Assembly (NCBI GenBank): GCA_016191225.1
Contig: JACPPC010000002.1
Location: 1 to 64,000, forward strand
DNA length: 64,000 nucleotides
Source of the DNA: Gemmatimonadota bacterium
Lineage (GTDB): Bacteria; Gemmatimonadota; Gemmatimonadetes; Gemmatimonadales; Gemmatimonadaceae
Direction of reading: 5' to 3'
Shown: positions 12,031 through 20,861 of the stretch, piece by piece
Numbering within the stretch: position 1 is the stretch's first letter
Layout of the letters: each line of letters opens with the position of its first letter
The notes under the pieces: generated by a model
Database searches by the model: none
Seen by the model: only the letters and a program-made list of their open reading frames with translations
Told to the model about the DNA's origin: nothing
Program-made: the position numbers and the translations under genes

Positions 12031-12984
12031 TTACGGAGTGGCAGCCGAGTCCGGGAAGATGAGCAAGCCGAGCGGCACCCGGCGGATACCAGGGAAGCGG
12101 GCCCCCTCGCCGCCCGGTTCGCGTACCAGCAATTGCGCCGAGATTCCGCCGTCGAGCAGCGCGCCGTCGTTCACGCCCAGGGCGCCCATCACGGCCGCCA
12201 TTTCCGGCGTCGTGAGGCCGAACGGCACGAAGCCCAGCGACTCGCCCATCGCGCCGAATCTCGTCATCGCGATCAGGAGTGTCCCGTCGGCTCGCGTGCC
12301 GATCGCCAGTCGCGCGTCGCGGTGTGCGACGTCGACGCCCCCCGTGTCGGCCATCAACGGCGCCGGCACGCGGCCGGCGGCGAGCAACGTGGGATACGAC
12401 TGGAAGGCCCACCGGACGCCGCCGGCGCCGGGGGGGGGCGCGCCGTGCCACCAACGCAGCGCGCCGGTGGTGTCGATCGTGAGGGTGCTCACGAGTGGCC
12501 CGCGCCCCGGCGCGAGGTATTGCCGGCCGTCGAGCACGACCCAGCCCCACGGCAGGTCGGCCACGAACTGTCCGGCGTTCAGGGCCACGCGCGCGCCCAC
12601 GGGCGCCCGGTCGATCGTCCACGCCCGCCGCAGCTTGCCCGTGAACGCGGTGTCGAGCGCGAGCCGCGCCCGGTGCGGGTCAACCTGGACGACGATCAGC
12701 GTCGTCCGCCACGCCTCGCCCTTCCCCGCCAGCTCGGCCCGGCCCCAGCGGAACCCCGGGGCGAGCGGGCGCCACGCGATTGCCCGTGCGAGGGGGGCTT
12801 CCGGGCCCCACTCGCGCGGCGCCTCGTCCGAACGCCACCAGGTGCGCCAGGCACCTCCCTCGCGCACGGCGAGCGTCGAGCGTGGCAGCGTCGGCCGGAC
12901 CGGAGGCGCGATCGTCGCCGCCGGCCCGGCCGCCAGCGCCGCCAGGGCCACAGCGGCGAGGCGTCGCCGCTGCCGCACCCGCAT
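12031..12984 (-). CDS. Phosphodiester glycosidase-like (NAGPA/DUF2233) exported protein
   Basis: 317 aa with an N-terminal signal or anchor segment (RRRLAAVALAALAAGPAATIA). The C-terminal two thirds match the NAGPA/DUF2233 fold: VALNAGQFVADLP, SYPTLLAAG, LAIGTRADGTLLIAMT and the signature NDGALLDGGISAQLLV, equivalent to the family's N.DGG(G/I)S. Such proteins cleave or handle sugar phosphodiesters and often accompany exopolysaccharide genes. The start ATG (12984) overlaps the upstream stop (TGATG), so translation is coupled to the secreted coiled-coil protein. Confidence 0.75.
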   Translation of the reverse strand: MRVRQRRRLAAVALAALAAGPAATIAPPVRPTLPRSTLAVREGGAWRTWWRSDEAPREWGPEAPLARAIAWRPLAPGFRWGRAELAGKGEAWRTTLIVVQVDPHRARLALDTAFTGKLRRAWTIDRAPVGARVALNAGQFVADLPWGWVVLDGRQYLAPGRGPLVSTLTIDTTGALRWWHGAPPPGAGGVRWAFQSYPTLLAAGRVPAPLMADTGGVDVAHRDARLAIGTRADGTLLIAMTRFGAMGESLGFVPFGLTTPEMAAVMGALGVNDGALLDGGISAQLLVREPGGEGARFPGIRRVPLGLLIFPDSAATP

Positions 12985-13880
12985 CAGAGCGCGCGCTTCA
13001 GCTTGTCGATCTCGGCCTTGCGCGCACGCAGGCGCTCGAGCTCGGCGGCGGTGAGCAGCTTGCCGCCCTTTCCCGTCCCCGAGAAGGTGAGCACCTTCTC
13101 GCGCGCCAGCGCGAAGTCGGTGCCGTTCATCCCCGCCGCCACCGAGCCCTGCGCCTGCGCGGTGCCCTCGAGGGCGCGAATCTCCTCGCCGAGCTTGTTC
13201 GAGCGGTTGGTCAGCGTGTCGATCGTGACCGCCACGGCGAGGCGCCGCGGCTCGGCGCCGCACGGCCCGCGCGCCGTCGCCGAGTCCTTCTTCACGTCGA
13301 TCCCGAGCATCTGCTGGTGCGCCGACTGGGCCTTGGCGCTCGCCCGCTGGTAGGCCAGGGTGTCGCCCGCTGCCAAGGCCGTCTGCATCTCCTGCGACGC
13401 CGCCAGCGAGGCCTGCGCGTACTGCTGCTGCACCCTGGGATCCGACATCGCCTTCATCAAGCGCGACTGCATCTCGGAATTGCGCGACTCCTGCAGCTTC
13501 TCCCACTGCACGTCGAAGCACGACTGCCAGCTGCGCCGCCCCTGGTCGTTGGCGTCGATCTCAGCCTGGTGCTTCTCGCGCAACGCGCTCACCTGGTCGC
13601 TCACCGACTGCTGGCGGGCGGCCATCCGGTCGCGCTCCTCCATCTTGGCCGCCACCACGGCCAGCCCCTTGAACAGCTTGTTGATCTGCTCATCGGTGAG
13701 CTCGGTGCCCTGCACGCGCGGGGACACCTCGTCCTCGGCGCCGGTGGCCTTGTCCACCACCTTGTCCTGGGCCTTCTTTAGCAGCGAGCCGAACTGGGCC
13801 CGCGCCGGCGCGGGGAAGGCAAGGACGGCCGCGCAGAGCAGCGCGACGAATGGGGTCCGGCGGATGAGTGGTCGGGTCAT
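12984..13880 (-). CDS. Secreted coiled-coil protein of unknown function
   Basis: 298 aa. Signal peptide MTRPLIRRTPFVALLCAAVL with cleavage near ARAQ, then a glutamine-, lysine- and glutamate-rich, largely helical body. A heptad-like central part (EERDRMAARQQSVSDQVSAL) and a C-terminal ERLRARKAEIDKLKRAL helix predict coiled coil. Two cysteines (SCFDVQW and GPCGAEP) may form a disulfide. Start chosen at 13880 because GGAG lies 9 bases upstream and it opens directly on the signal peptide. No family recognised. It is coupled to the NAGPA-like gene. Confidence 0.7.
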   Translation of the reverse strand: MTRPLIRRTPFVALLCAAVLAFPAPARAQFGSLLKKAQDKVVDKATGAEDEVSPRVQGTELTDEQINKLFKGLAVVAAKMEERDRMAARQQSVSDQVSALREKHQAEIDANDQGRRSWQSCFDVQWEKLQESRNSEMQSRLMKAMSDPRVQQQYAQASLAASQEMQTALAAGDTLAYQRASAKAQSAHQQMLGIDVKKDSATARGPCGAEPRRLAVAVTIDTLTNRSNKLGEEIRALEGTAQAQGSVAAGMNGTDFALAREKVLTFSGTGKGGKLLTAAELERLRARKAEIDKLKRAL

Positions 13881-14042
13881 GCGGACAATCTCCACGACGG
13901 GGTCAACGGAAGGTCGGGGGCGGCGGCCCCGGACGCCACCAAGTCGAGGGCGCCCAGGGCGTCGGCGCGCGGCCCCGGTGGGGATATAGCGCGGCCGGCC
14001 CCGCCGCGACACTGCCGTGCCGCCGCCCCGCGCGCCGGCCGG

Positions 14043-15407
14043 CTAGTACTTGGCCAGGTACTGCTCGAGCTCCCAGCTCGAGACCTGCGAGATGTAGTCG
14101 CGCCACTCCTGGCGCTTGGCGGCGAGGAAGTGCCGCGCGATATGCTCGCCCAGCGCGTCGGTGACCACGCGGTCGCGCTCCAGCTCGTCGCAGGCCTCGT
14201 TGAGGTCGTGCGGCAGGTCGTCGATCCGGAGTCGCCGCTTCTCGCGGTGCGACATCTCCCAGATGTTCGTGTTCACCGGCTCGCGCGAGCTCAGCTTCTG
14301 CTCGAGGCCGTCGAGCCCGGCCGCGAGCAGCACCGCCAGCGCGAGGTAGGGGTTCGCGCTCGGGTCCGGCATCCGGCACTCGACGCGCGTGCCGAGGCCG
14401 CGGCGGTCCGGAACGCGGAGCAGTGGCGACCGGTTGCGCATCGACCAGGCCACGTTGACCGGCGCCTCGAACCCGGGCACCAGCCGCTTGTACGAGTTCA
14501 CCAGCGGGTTGGTGATCGCGCACATCCCGCGCGCGTGCGCCAGCAGGCCGCCAATGAACCAGTGCGCGTACTTGCTCAGCTCCCAGCGTGCCTTCGGGTC
14601 CCAGAACAGGTTGGTGCCCCCCTTGAACAGCGACAGATGGGCGTGCATGCCGGAGCCGTTCTGGCCGAAGATCGGCTTTGGCATGAAGCTCGCGTGCAGC
14701 CCGAACTGCTGCGCCACGTTGCGCACCACGAACCGGAAGGTCGCGATGTTGTCGGCGGTGGTGAGGGCGTCCGCGTATCGGAAGTCGATCTCGTGCTGGC
14801 CGTGGGCGACCTCGTGGTGCGCCGCCTCGATCTCGAACCCCATCCGCTCCAGCACGTCCACGATCGCCCGCCGCGCGTCCTCGCCGCGGTCCACCGGCGT
14901 CAGGTCGAAGTAGCTCCCCACGTCGTGCGTGGTGATCGTCGGCCGGCCGTCGTCCCCCTGCTTGAACATGAAGAACTCGGCTTCCATGCCGGCATTCATC
15001 ACCAGCCCGAGCTTCGCCGCGCGCGCCACCTGCCGCTGCAGCGCCGCCCGCGGGTCGCCCTCGAACGGCCGGCCGTCGGGATGCACGATGTCGCAGATCA
15101 GGCGCGCGACCCGCGAGTCGGCCTCCCCCCAGGGAAAGATCCGGAAGGTCCGCAGGTCCGGCACGAGGAGCATGTCGCTCTCCTCGATCCGCACGAACCC
15201 CTCGATCGACGACCCGTCGAACATGATGTCGCCGGCCAGTGCCTTCGCGAACTGCGACGACGGCACCTCGACGTTCTTGTTGACCCCGAGGATGTCGGTG
15301 AACTGCAGGCGCAGGAACCGCACGTCGTGCGCCTGCGCCAGCGATGTGAGGTCGGCGGGCGTGGCGCCCGAGAGGTCGGGCAGGGGCGTGCGGGGGGTGG
15401 GGGCCAC
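14043..15407 (-). CDS. glnA: Type I glutamine synthetase (GSI-alpha-like)
   Basis: Cytoplasmic ammonia assimilation. 454 aa from GTG 15407 (VAPTPRTPLPD), matching the 440-450 aa Bacillus-type GSI. Diagnostic segments: GVNKNVEVP, MFDGSSIEGFVRIEESDM, NAGMEAEFFMF, NGSGMHAHLSLF (ATP-binding), NPLVNSYKRLVPGFEAP and the C-terminus SSWELEQYLAKY. No Tyr adenylylation loop of the enteric GSI-beta class was seen, so regulation is more likely by feedback or transcription. It is divergent from mqnD across 156 bp. The start is uncertain because upstream Leu/Val codons are also open. Confidence 0.93.
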   Translation of the reverse strand: MAPTPRTPLPDLSGATPADLTSLAQAHDVRFLRLQFTDILGVNKNVEVPSSQFAKALAGDIMFDGSSIEGFVRIEESDMLLVPDLRTFRIFPWGEADSRVARLICDIVHPDGRPFEGDPRAALQRQVARAAKLGLVMNAGMEAEFFMFKQGDDGRPTITTHDVGSYFDLTPVDRGEDARRAIVDVLERMGFEIEAAHHEVAHGQHEIDFRYADALTTADNIATFRFVVRNVAQQFGLHASFMPKPIFGQNGSGMHAHLSLFKGGTNLFWDPKARWELSKYAHWFIGGLLAHARGMCAITNPLVNSYKRLVPGFEAPVNVAWSMRNRSPLLRVPDRRGLGTRVECRMPDPSANPYLALAVLLAAGLDGLEQKLSSREPVNTNIWEMSHREKRRLRIDDLPHDLNEACDELERDRVVTDALGEHIARHFLAAKRQEWRDYISQVSSWELEQYLAKY

Positions 15408-15455
15408 GAGGGACCGGTGCGGGGAGGGCGGGGCGCGCCGGCGGCGCGCGGCCAG

Positions 15456-15507
15456 AAGGTAACCGGCGCCGGCGCCCTTCGCCCGGCCGGCGCCGGCGCG
15501 GTACCTT
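15456..15507. promoter_or_regulatory. GC-rich inverted repeat between glnA and mqnD
   Basis: In the 156-bp divergent gap, AAGGTA-ACCGGCGCCGGCGC (15456-15475) is mirrored imperfectly at 15490-15507, which ends GCGGTACCTT. Each outer arm carries a TACCTT-like hexamer facing outwards, so both divergent genes would have a -10-like box in symmetric position. Function inferred only. Confidence 0.35.
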
Positions 15508-15563
15508 TCGGGGTTCGACCGCTCGGCCACGCCGGCCGCGCGCACCGCGCCCCCGGGTCCCCG

Positions 15564-16397
15564 ATGACCACGATCCACGTTGCCCACAGCCCCGATTCCG
15601 ACGACGCCTTCATGTTCTGGGCGTTGGCAGAGGGGCGGATCGACACCGAGGGGCTCACGTATGTCCACGAGCTGCAGGACATCGAGACGCTGAACCAGCG
15701 CGCGCGGCGCGGCGAGCTCGAGGTGACCGCGGTCTCGATCCACGCCTACGCCTACATCGCCGACCGCTATGCCCTGCTGCCGCACGGCGCCTCGATCGGC
15801 GACCGCTACGGCCCGCGCCTCGTCGCCCGCACCCCCATGACCCGCGCCGCCGTGCGCGGCAAGCGCATCGCGATCCCGGGGCCGCTGACCAGCGCCTACC
15901 TCGCGCTCCGCCTCTACGAGCCCGACTTCGTGGCGGTACCGACGCCGTTCGACCGGATCGAGGACGCCGTCGCCGACGGTGCCGTCGACCTCGGGCTCCT
16001 GATCCACGAGGGACAGCTGACCTTCGGCGACCGGGGACTCCACCTCGTGGCCGACATGGGCGAGTGGTGGTTCGGCGAGACCGGCCTCCCCCTGCCGCTC
16101 GGCGGCAACGTCGTGCGCAAGGACCTCGGCCCCGCCCTCGTGTCGCAGGTCTCGCGCCACCTGCGGGCGAGCATCGCCCTCGCCCTCGAGCACCGGGGCG
16201 TCGCCCTCGACCACGCCATGCGGTACGCGCGCGGCCTCGACCGCGGCAAGGCCGACACCTTTGTCGGCATGTACGTGAACGACTGGACCCTCGACTACGG
16301 CGACCGCGGGCGCGAGGCCGTGCGGCTCTTCCTCGAGCGCGGCGTTCACGCGGGCATCATCCCCCAGGCCGTCGCGGTGGAGTTCGCGGACGGATGA
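15564..16397 (+). CDS. mqnD: 1,4-dihydroxy-6-naphthoate synthase, futalosine pathway
   Basis: Converts cyclic dehypoxanthinyl futalosine to 1,4-dihydroxy-6-naphthoate for menaquinone. 277 aa, usual MqnD length, periplasmic-binding-protein-like fold. Seen: VAHSPDSDDAFMFWALAEGR at the N-terminus, QDIETLNQRA, IPGPLTSAYLALRLY, DLGLLIHEGQLTF and GEWWFGETGLPLPLGG, all matching MqnD better than MqnA. Its TGA overlaps the ATG of the following histidine kinase (ATGA), an unusual coupling of a quinone enzyme to a two-component system. Confidence 0.88.
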   Translation: MTTIHVAHSPDSDDAFMFWALAEGRIDTEGLTYVHELQDIETLNQRARRGELEVTAVSIHAYAYIADRYALLPHGASIGDRYGPRLVARTPMTRAAVRGKRIAIPGPLTSAYLALRLYEPDFVAVPTPFDRIEDAVADGAVDLGLLIHEGQLTFGDRGLHLVADMGEWWFGETGLPLPLGGNVVRKDLGPALVSQVSRHLRASIALALEHRGVALDHAMRYARGLDRGKADTFVGMYVNDWTLDYGDRGREAVRLFLERGVHAGIIPQAVAVEFADG

Positions 16398-17161
16398 GCG
16401 GCGCGCCCGCCACCCCGGCTGACGCCGCGCTGACCGAGGGCCAGCGCCGCCAGCGGCACCTCGCCGCCCTGGGCGAGCTGATGCCGGCGCTCGTGCACGA
16501 CCTCAACAACCCGCTCACCGGCATCTCGGCCTTCGCCGAGCTGCTGGAGGCCGAGGTCACGGACCCCGAGCACCGCAAGTCGTTGGGGATGATCCGCGCC
16601 GAGGCCATGAAGGCCGTGCGCCTGCTCAAGGACGTGCAGGCCTTCGCCCGCGGCTCGGCCAATCCCTCGGCCAGCGTCGACCTCAACGCGATCCTCGAGT
16701 CCACCCTGCGGTTGCGCGGCTACCTCCACCGGGGCGGGGGGCTGCAGGTGCACCTTGCGCTCGAGCCCGAGCTTCCCCGCGTGCGCGGCGACGCGCAGCA
16801 GCTGCAGCAGGCGATCATGCACGTGGTGGCCAACGCCGAGACGGCCCTCGCCGACCTCGAGCCGGGCGTGCGCGAGATGCGGATCATCACCGCCAGGGAC
16901 GGGATGTCGGTGGTCTGCACCATCGACGACAGCGGACCCGGGATGTCGCCCGACGTCCTGGCGCGTATCTTTGAGCCGCGCTTCACGACGCGTGCCGCCG
17001 TCGGCGCGGCCGGACTGGGCCTCGCCATCGCGCGGCAGGTGATCACCGCCCACGGCGGCACCATCGCCGTCGACAGCACGCCGGGACGCGGCACGCGCGT
17101 CACGATGCGCTTGCCGGCGGCCCCGGCCGCCGCCCCGTCCCCCCGGGAGTCCGCCGCATGA
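16394..17161 (+). CDS. Soluble sensor histidine kinase
   Basis: 255 aa without membrane segments or a recognisable sensor domain. Dimerisation/phosphoacceptor motif ALVHDLNNPLTGISAFAELL (His about residue 35), with HDLNNP rather than the common HELRNP. N-box QAIMHVVANAETAL, G1 DDSGPGM, F-box FEPRFTT and G2 GLGLAIARQV are all present, so the kinase should be active. Start (16394) and stop (17161) overlap mqnD and the HD-GYP regulator by ATGA on each side. The cognate partner is almost certainly the next gene. The input signal is unknown; the coupling suggests a redox or quinone-related cue, but that is inference. Confidence 0.85.
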   Translation: MSGAPATPADAALTEGQRRQRHLAALGELMPALVHDLNNPLTGISAFAELLEAEVTDPEHRKSLGMIRAEAMKAVRLLKDVQAFARGSANPSASVDLNAILESTLRLRGYLHRGGGLQVHLALEPELPRVRGDAQQLQQAIMHVVANAETALADLEPGVREMRIITARDGMSVVCTIDDSGPGMSPDVLARIFEPRFTTRAAVGAAGLGLAIARQVITAHGGTIAVDSTPGRGTRVTMRLPAAPAAAPSPRESAA

Positions 17162-18276
17162 GCTCGCCGACCCGCCCCTCGCAGATGCTCCGCATGACGC
17201 GCACGATGCGCTCGCTCGCGGACACGGGTGTCAAGCGCGTGCTCGTGATCGACGACGAGGAGGCGATCCGGGTTGCCCTCGCCAAGTTCCTGCGGTCCAG
17301 GGGCTACGAGGTGCAGACCGCCGAGTCGAGCGAAGTCGCCCTCGACATCCTCGCCATCGAGCGCTTTCACGTCCTCCTCTGCGATGTGCGCATGCCCGGG
17401 ATCAGCGGTCTCGACCTCGTGCCCCGCGCCCTCGCCCTCGACCCAGACGTCGCGATCCTCATGCTGACGGCGGTGAACGACGCCCCCACCGCCACCGAGG
17501 CCCTCCTCCTCGGCGCGGTCGACTACCTCATGAAGCCGATCGAACTCGCCGACCTCGAGCAGGTCATCCAGCGCGCCCTCCACAAGCGCGAGCTGGGGAT
17601 CGAGCAGCGCAAGGTCGACACGATGATCCGCGAGGAGGTCGCCCAGCGGACCCGCGAGCTGGAGAAGGAGCGCGCGGCGCTTCGCCAGCTCTCCGTGGCC
17701 GTGATCGACTCGCTGATCGCCGTGCAGGAGGCCAAGGATGCCTACATGCGCGGCCACGGGCATCGCGTTGCGGACATGGGGGCGAGCATGGCCGAGTACC
17801 TCGGGCTCAACGCCGAGGTCGTCGAGGCGGTGCGTGTCGCGGGACGGCTGCACGACGTCGGCAAGATCGGCATTCGCGAGGGCGTGCTGCACAAGCCGGG
17901 GGCGCTCACCCCCGAGGAGTTCGAGCACGTCAAGGAACACGTGCGCATCGGCCTCGAGGTCCTCCGCCCCCTCGAGTTCCTCGGCGTCGCCCTCGAGTTC
18001 GTCGCCGACCACCACGAGCACTGGGACGGCGGCGGCTACCCCCGCGGCATCAAGGGCGAGGACATCGCCATTGGTGGGCGCATCCTCTGCGCCGCCGACG
18101 CCTTCGACTCGCTCACCACCCGGCGGCCGTACCGCGAGCCGATTGCCGCCGCCGACGCGATCGAGTACCTCGCCGCGCACGTGAACTCGCTCATGGACCC
18201 GCGCGTCTACGAGGCATTGCGGGCGGTTGTCGTGCGCCGCAAGAGCCTGGTCTTCATCGACGACATGATCGTCTAG
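17158..18276 (+). CDS. Response regulator with HD-GYP domain (c-di-GMP phosphodiesterase)
   Basis: 372 aa. Receiver domain about residues 25-145 with IDDEEAIR, phosphoacceptor Asp in LLCDVRMPG and Lys in DYLMKPIE. A helical linker (about 145-190) leads to a full HD-GYP domain: GHGHRVADM, HDVGKIGIREGVLHKPG, HHEHWDGGGYPRGIKGEDI and AADAFDSLTTRRPYR. All metal-binding and GYP residues are in place, so hydrolysis of cyclic di-GMP is predicted. It is coupled to the upstream kinase by ATGA. It converges with the outer-membrane barrel gene 21 bases away. Confidence 0.9.
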   Translation: MSSPTRPSQMLRMTRTMRSLADTGVKRVLVIDDEEAIRVALAKFLRSRGYEVQTAESSEVALDILAIERFHVLLCDVRMPGISGLDLVPRALALDPDVAILMLTAVNDAPTATEALLLGAVDYLMKPIELADLEQVIQRALHKRELGIEQRKVDTMIREEVAQRTRELEKERAALRQLSVAVIDSLIAVQEAKDAYMRGHGHRVADMGASMAEYLGLNAEVVEAVRVAGRLHDVGKIGIREGVLHKPGALTPEEFEHVKEHVRIGLEVLRPLEFLGVALEFVADHHEHWDGGGYPRGIKGEDIAIGGRILCAADAFDSLTTRRPYREPIAAADAIEYLAAHVNSLMDPRVYEALRAVVVRRKSLVFIDDMIV

Positions 18277-18297
18277 CGCGGCGGGCGCGTCCCGGCC

Positions 18298-20622
18298 CTA
18301 CAGCTGGCCGCCGAACGCCACCAGCAGCTTCCACCGGTCGGGACGGTCGACCGCCCGGCTCGCGCCCACGCTGAACGCGCCCCCGAAGAAGCGCATCCGC
18401 GCGTCCACCGTTGCCCGCGCACCCTGCGTCGACACCCACCCCAACCCCTGCATCTGCGCGTAGGTGGTGGCGTCGGCGCTCGTGCGCCCGGCAAAGACGC
18501 CGATCAACGGCATTGGCGCGACCCCGGGCAGCACGATCCCCCAGAACCGGAGTGGCGCCGTCCAGAGCGGGAGCTGGTAGCCGACCGTGACGCGTGCCAG
18601 CGCCGCCTTGTCCCCGGCGAATGCCTTGTAGTCGTATCCCGGCAGCCCTTCCACGCCGCCCACCTCCAGCAGCTGCTGCGGCGGGAGGTGGCGGCCGATC
18701 ACCCAGCTCGCGTCGCCGCGGGCCGCGAACACGAACGCGCCGAGCCAGGTGCGCGTCTCGAGGCGCGCGCCCAAGCGCTGCCAGTTGAGGGTGCCGTCAC
18801 CGCGCTGGTAGGTGAGCGTGGTGCGCGTGCCGCCCTGCGCCGTATGTGCGCCGGCATTTCGCCCGAGCTCGAGCGTCACGCTGGTCAGGACGAAGCTCCC
18901 CGGCGCCACGGGGCGATTCGGGCGGAAGGCCCCGCCGAACGGCCCCCGCGTCTCGACCACCGGCGGCGACACGTCCTCCGCCCACCCCGACTCGACGCGC
19001 ACCGCGGCCGCGTGCGCCGTGCCCAGCTCGCGCGTCACGCCCACGAGCGCCACCCGGCGATCGACCCAGTCGGCATCGTCACGGCCGAATAACCCGCCGA
19101 GCGCGCTCCCGCCACCGCCGAGCAGCGACGAGAAGTCGTTCGTCGAGGCCAGCAGGCGCTCCGCGCGCAGGCTCGTCACCCACGGCCCCCGCACCAGCGC
19201 CGCCTCGATGCCCCCCTTGGGCGTCGCCGCCGACCACGCCCATCCCACCATCCCGCGCACCTGCAGCCCCGGGGCAAGGTCGCGGAATGCCAGTGTGCCG
19301 GACACGCCGGTGTAGAGCCCCTCCACTCGGTTGAACCGCACGATGTCGCCGAACCGGCGGGCCTGCCACGTAAACTGCGGCCGCCCCGTGGGGCGCAGCC
19401 GCTCCGGCGCCACATCATCGAAGTCGCGCGCGGTGACCTCGCGTGTCGTCGAGCCGATCTCGCGCCGCCAGTCCTCCCACGCGTGAAGGCTGTCCCGCGG
19501 TGCGAAGGTGAGCCGGTATCGCGCCAGGCGCATCGAGTCCCGCGCCGCCCCCGGCACATCCTCGCGCGCGGTCACCTCCATCTCGTGCCACTGCGAGACG
19601 ATGCGCATGATCGGCCGCGTTTCCGTGAGCGCGGTCATGGCCTGGAACTCGAGCCGTTGCCGCCGCGGAAGCCAGTAGCGGCCCAGCACCTCGGCGTTCT
19701 CGAAGTCGATGTACGCCACGCCCTCCAGCCGCGCCACCGACTGCGCGAGGCGCAGCGCCAGCGGCATCCGCCCTCGCGGCGGTCCGGACGCGAAGAGCCG
19801 GCCGCGCATGCGGATCAGCTCGGCGCGCTCGGCGTCGAGGAACAGCTCGCCGCCGAAGAGCAGCGACGCACTCGCCGGGTCGGGCCGCGGATCCACCGTC
19901 ACCCGCACCACAGTCACCACACGCGTGGCGAGCCCGATGCGGGCCACCGTGTCGCCGCCACCGTAGCGGTAGTACTGCGCGGCATCGATGGCGAGGGGAT
20001 GCACCGCCGAGCGGGGGCGGCCGCTGTCCACGGCCGGCGCGCGGGCCGTGGTGTCGCGGGCGGCGACTCCTCCCGTGCGCTGCGAGTCGGCCGCCGGCGG
20101 CAGCCCGAAGAAGAACGCCATCCGGTTGCCGTACAGCAGCGGCACCGTCCACGACCGCCGCAACCAGGTGAGGGCCGAGACGCTCGGCCCCGACATCTGG
20201 GCCCGGTACCCGATCACGCGCTGCTCGTAGGCGCCGCTCCGGTCCCACCGGGAGTCGCTCTGGAACTGCTCCACCTGCCCCGACTGCTCGCTCGATCCCG
20301 CCGACGTTCCGGCGACCGCCCCCGGGCTGCTCGTTGTCATGTTCAGCACCAGGCCGATTTCCGATTCCACGCGTGCCCGATAGGCCTCGAGCCCCGCAGG
20401 CAGCGCCCGGTTCGCAACCGTGGCCCGGTTCACGATCTCGCGCAGCGCTGATGTCGCGAAAGTGGCAGTGTCGGGACCGGGCGGCACGCGCACCGTGTCC
20501 GCCCCACCCGGGACGGACGGCAGCGGCCCGGTGCCCCCCCGGGCACTCCGCTGGCTGTCGGCGGGGGTCTGCGCGACCGACGTGAGCAGCAGGGCGGAAA
20601 CCAGCACAGCCGTCGTTGACAT
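18298..20622 (-). CDS. Outer-membrane protein with Omp85-like C-terminal barrel
   Basis: 774 aa exported protein of unknown function. The short N-terminal hydrophobic stretch (AVLVSALLLTSVAQ) looks like a signal peptide. A middle beta-rich region (residues 90-430) is followed by an antiparallel barrel. Near the C-terminus LEVGGVEGLPGYDYKAFAGD and ARVTVGYQLPL resemble the Omp85 GG..(L/V)RGY...F.G...(E/Y)PL element, and the last strand is KLLVAFGGQL. The N-terminal portion does not look like standard POTRA repeats. It may belong to a surface-antigen or DUF5686-like class. Confidence is good for location and low for role. Confidence 0.65.
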   Translation of the reverse strand: MSTTAVLVSALLLTSVAQTPADSQRSARGGTGPLPSVPGGADTVRVPPGPDTATFATSALREIVNRATVANRALPAGLEAYRARVESEIGLVLNMTTSSPGAVAGTSAGSSEQSGQVEQFQSDSRWDRSGAYEQRVIGYRAQMSGPSVSALTWLRRSWTVPLLYGNRMAFFFGLPPAADSQRTGGVAARDTTARAPAVDSGRPRSAVHPLAIDAAQYYRYGGGDTVARIGLATRVVTVVRVTVDPRPDPASASLLFGGELFLDAERAELIRMRGRLFASGPPRGRMPLALRLAQSVARLEGVAYIDFENAEVLGRYWLPRRQRLEFQAMTALTETRPIMRIVSQWHEMEVTAREDVPGAARDSMRLARYRLTFAPRDSLHAWEDWRREIGSTTREVTARDFDDVAPERLRPTGRPQFTWQARRFGDIVRFNRVEGLYTGVSGTLAFRDLAPGLQVRGMVGWAWSAATPKGGIEAALVRGPWVTSLRAERLLASTNDFSSLLGGGGSALGGLFGRDDADWVDRRVALVGVTRELGTAHAAAVRVESGWAEDVSPPVVETRGPFGGAFRPNRPVAPGSFVLTSVTLELGRNAGAHTAQGGTRTTLTYQRGDGTLNWQRLGARLETRTWLGAFVFAARGDASWVIGRHLPPQQLLEVGGVEGLPGYDYKAFAGDKAALARVTVGYQLPLWTAPLRFWGIVLPGVAPMPLIGVFAGRTSADATTYAQMQGLGWVSTQGARATVDARMRFFGGAFSVGASRAVDRPDRWKLLVAFGGQL

Positions 20623-20714
20623 TCAGGAGTTCCGGGTGGGAGGGCTGCGTCGCCCGGTTGTACGGCGGCTTGCGACACGAGGTTTCCGGAATCGGCCTGA
20701 CCGAAAACGCCGCC

Positions 20715-20743
20715 TTGACCTCGCCGGGATGTCGTTATATACC
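20715..20743 (+). promoter_or_regulatory. Sigma-70-type promoter for the histone-like gene
   Basis: TTGACC (20715-20720), 17-base spacer, TATACC (20738-20743). The only good start downstream is the AGAGGAGG-led ATG at 20862, giving an approximately 110-base leader. Confidence 0.6.
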
Positions 20744-20861
20744 CTGCTTCGGAAAACCGGTGTACCGGAATCTTCCTGTCGCGAGGCGCCCCGAATTGGC
20801 GCGACGCGGCATGAACCAGGATGCGACCAGCTGCAGGCGATCAACCAGAGAGGAGGCGGTC

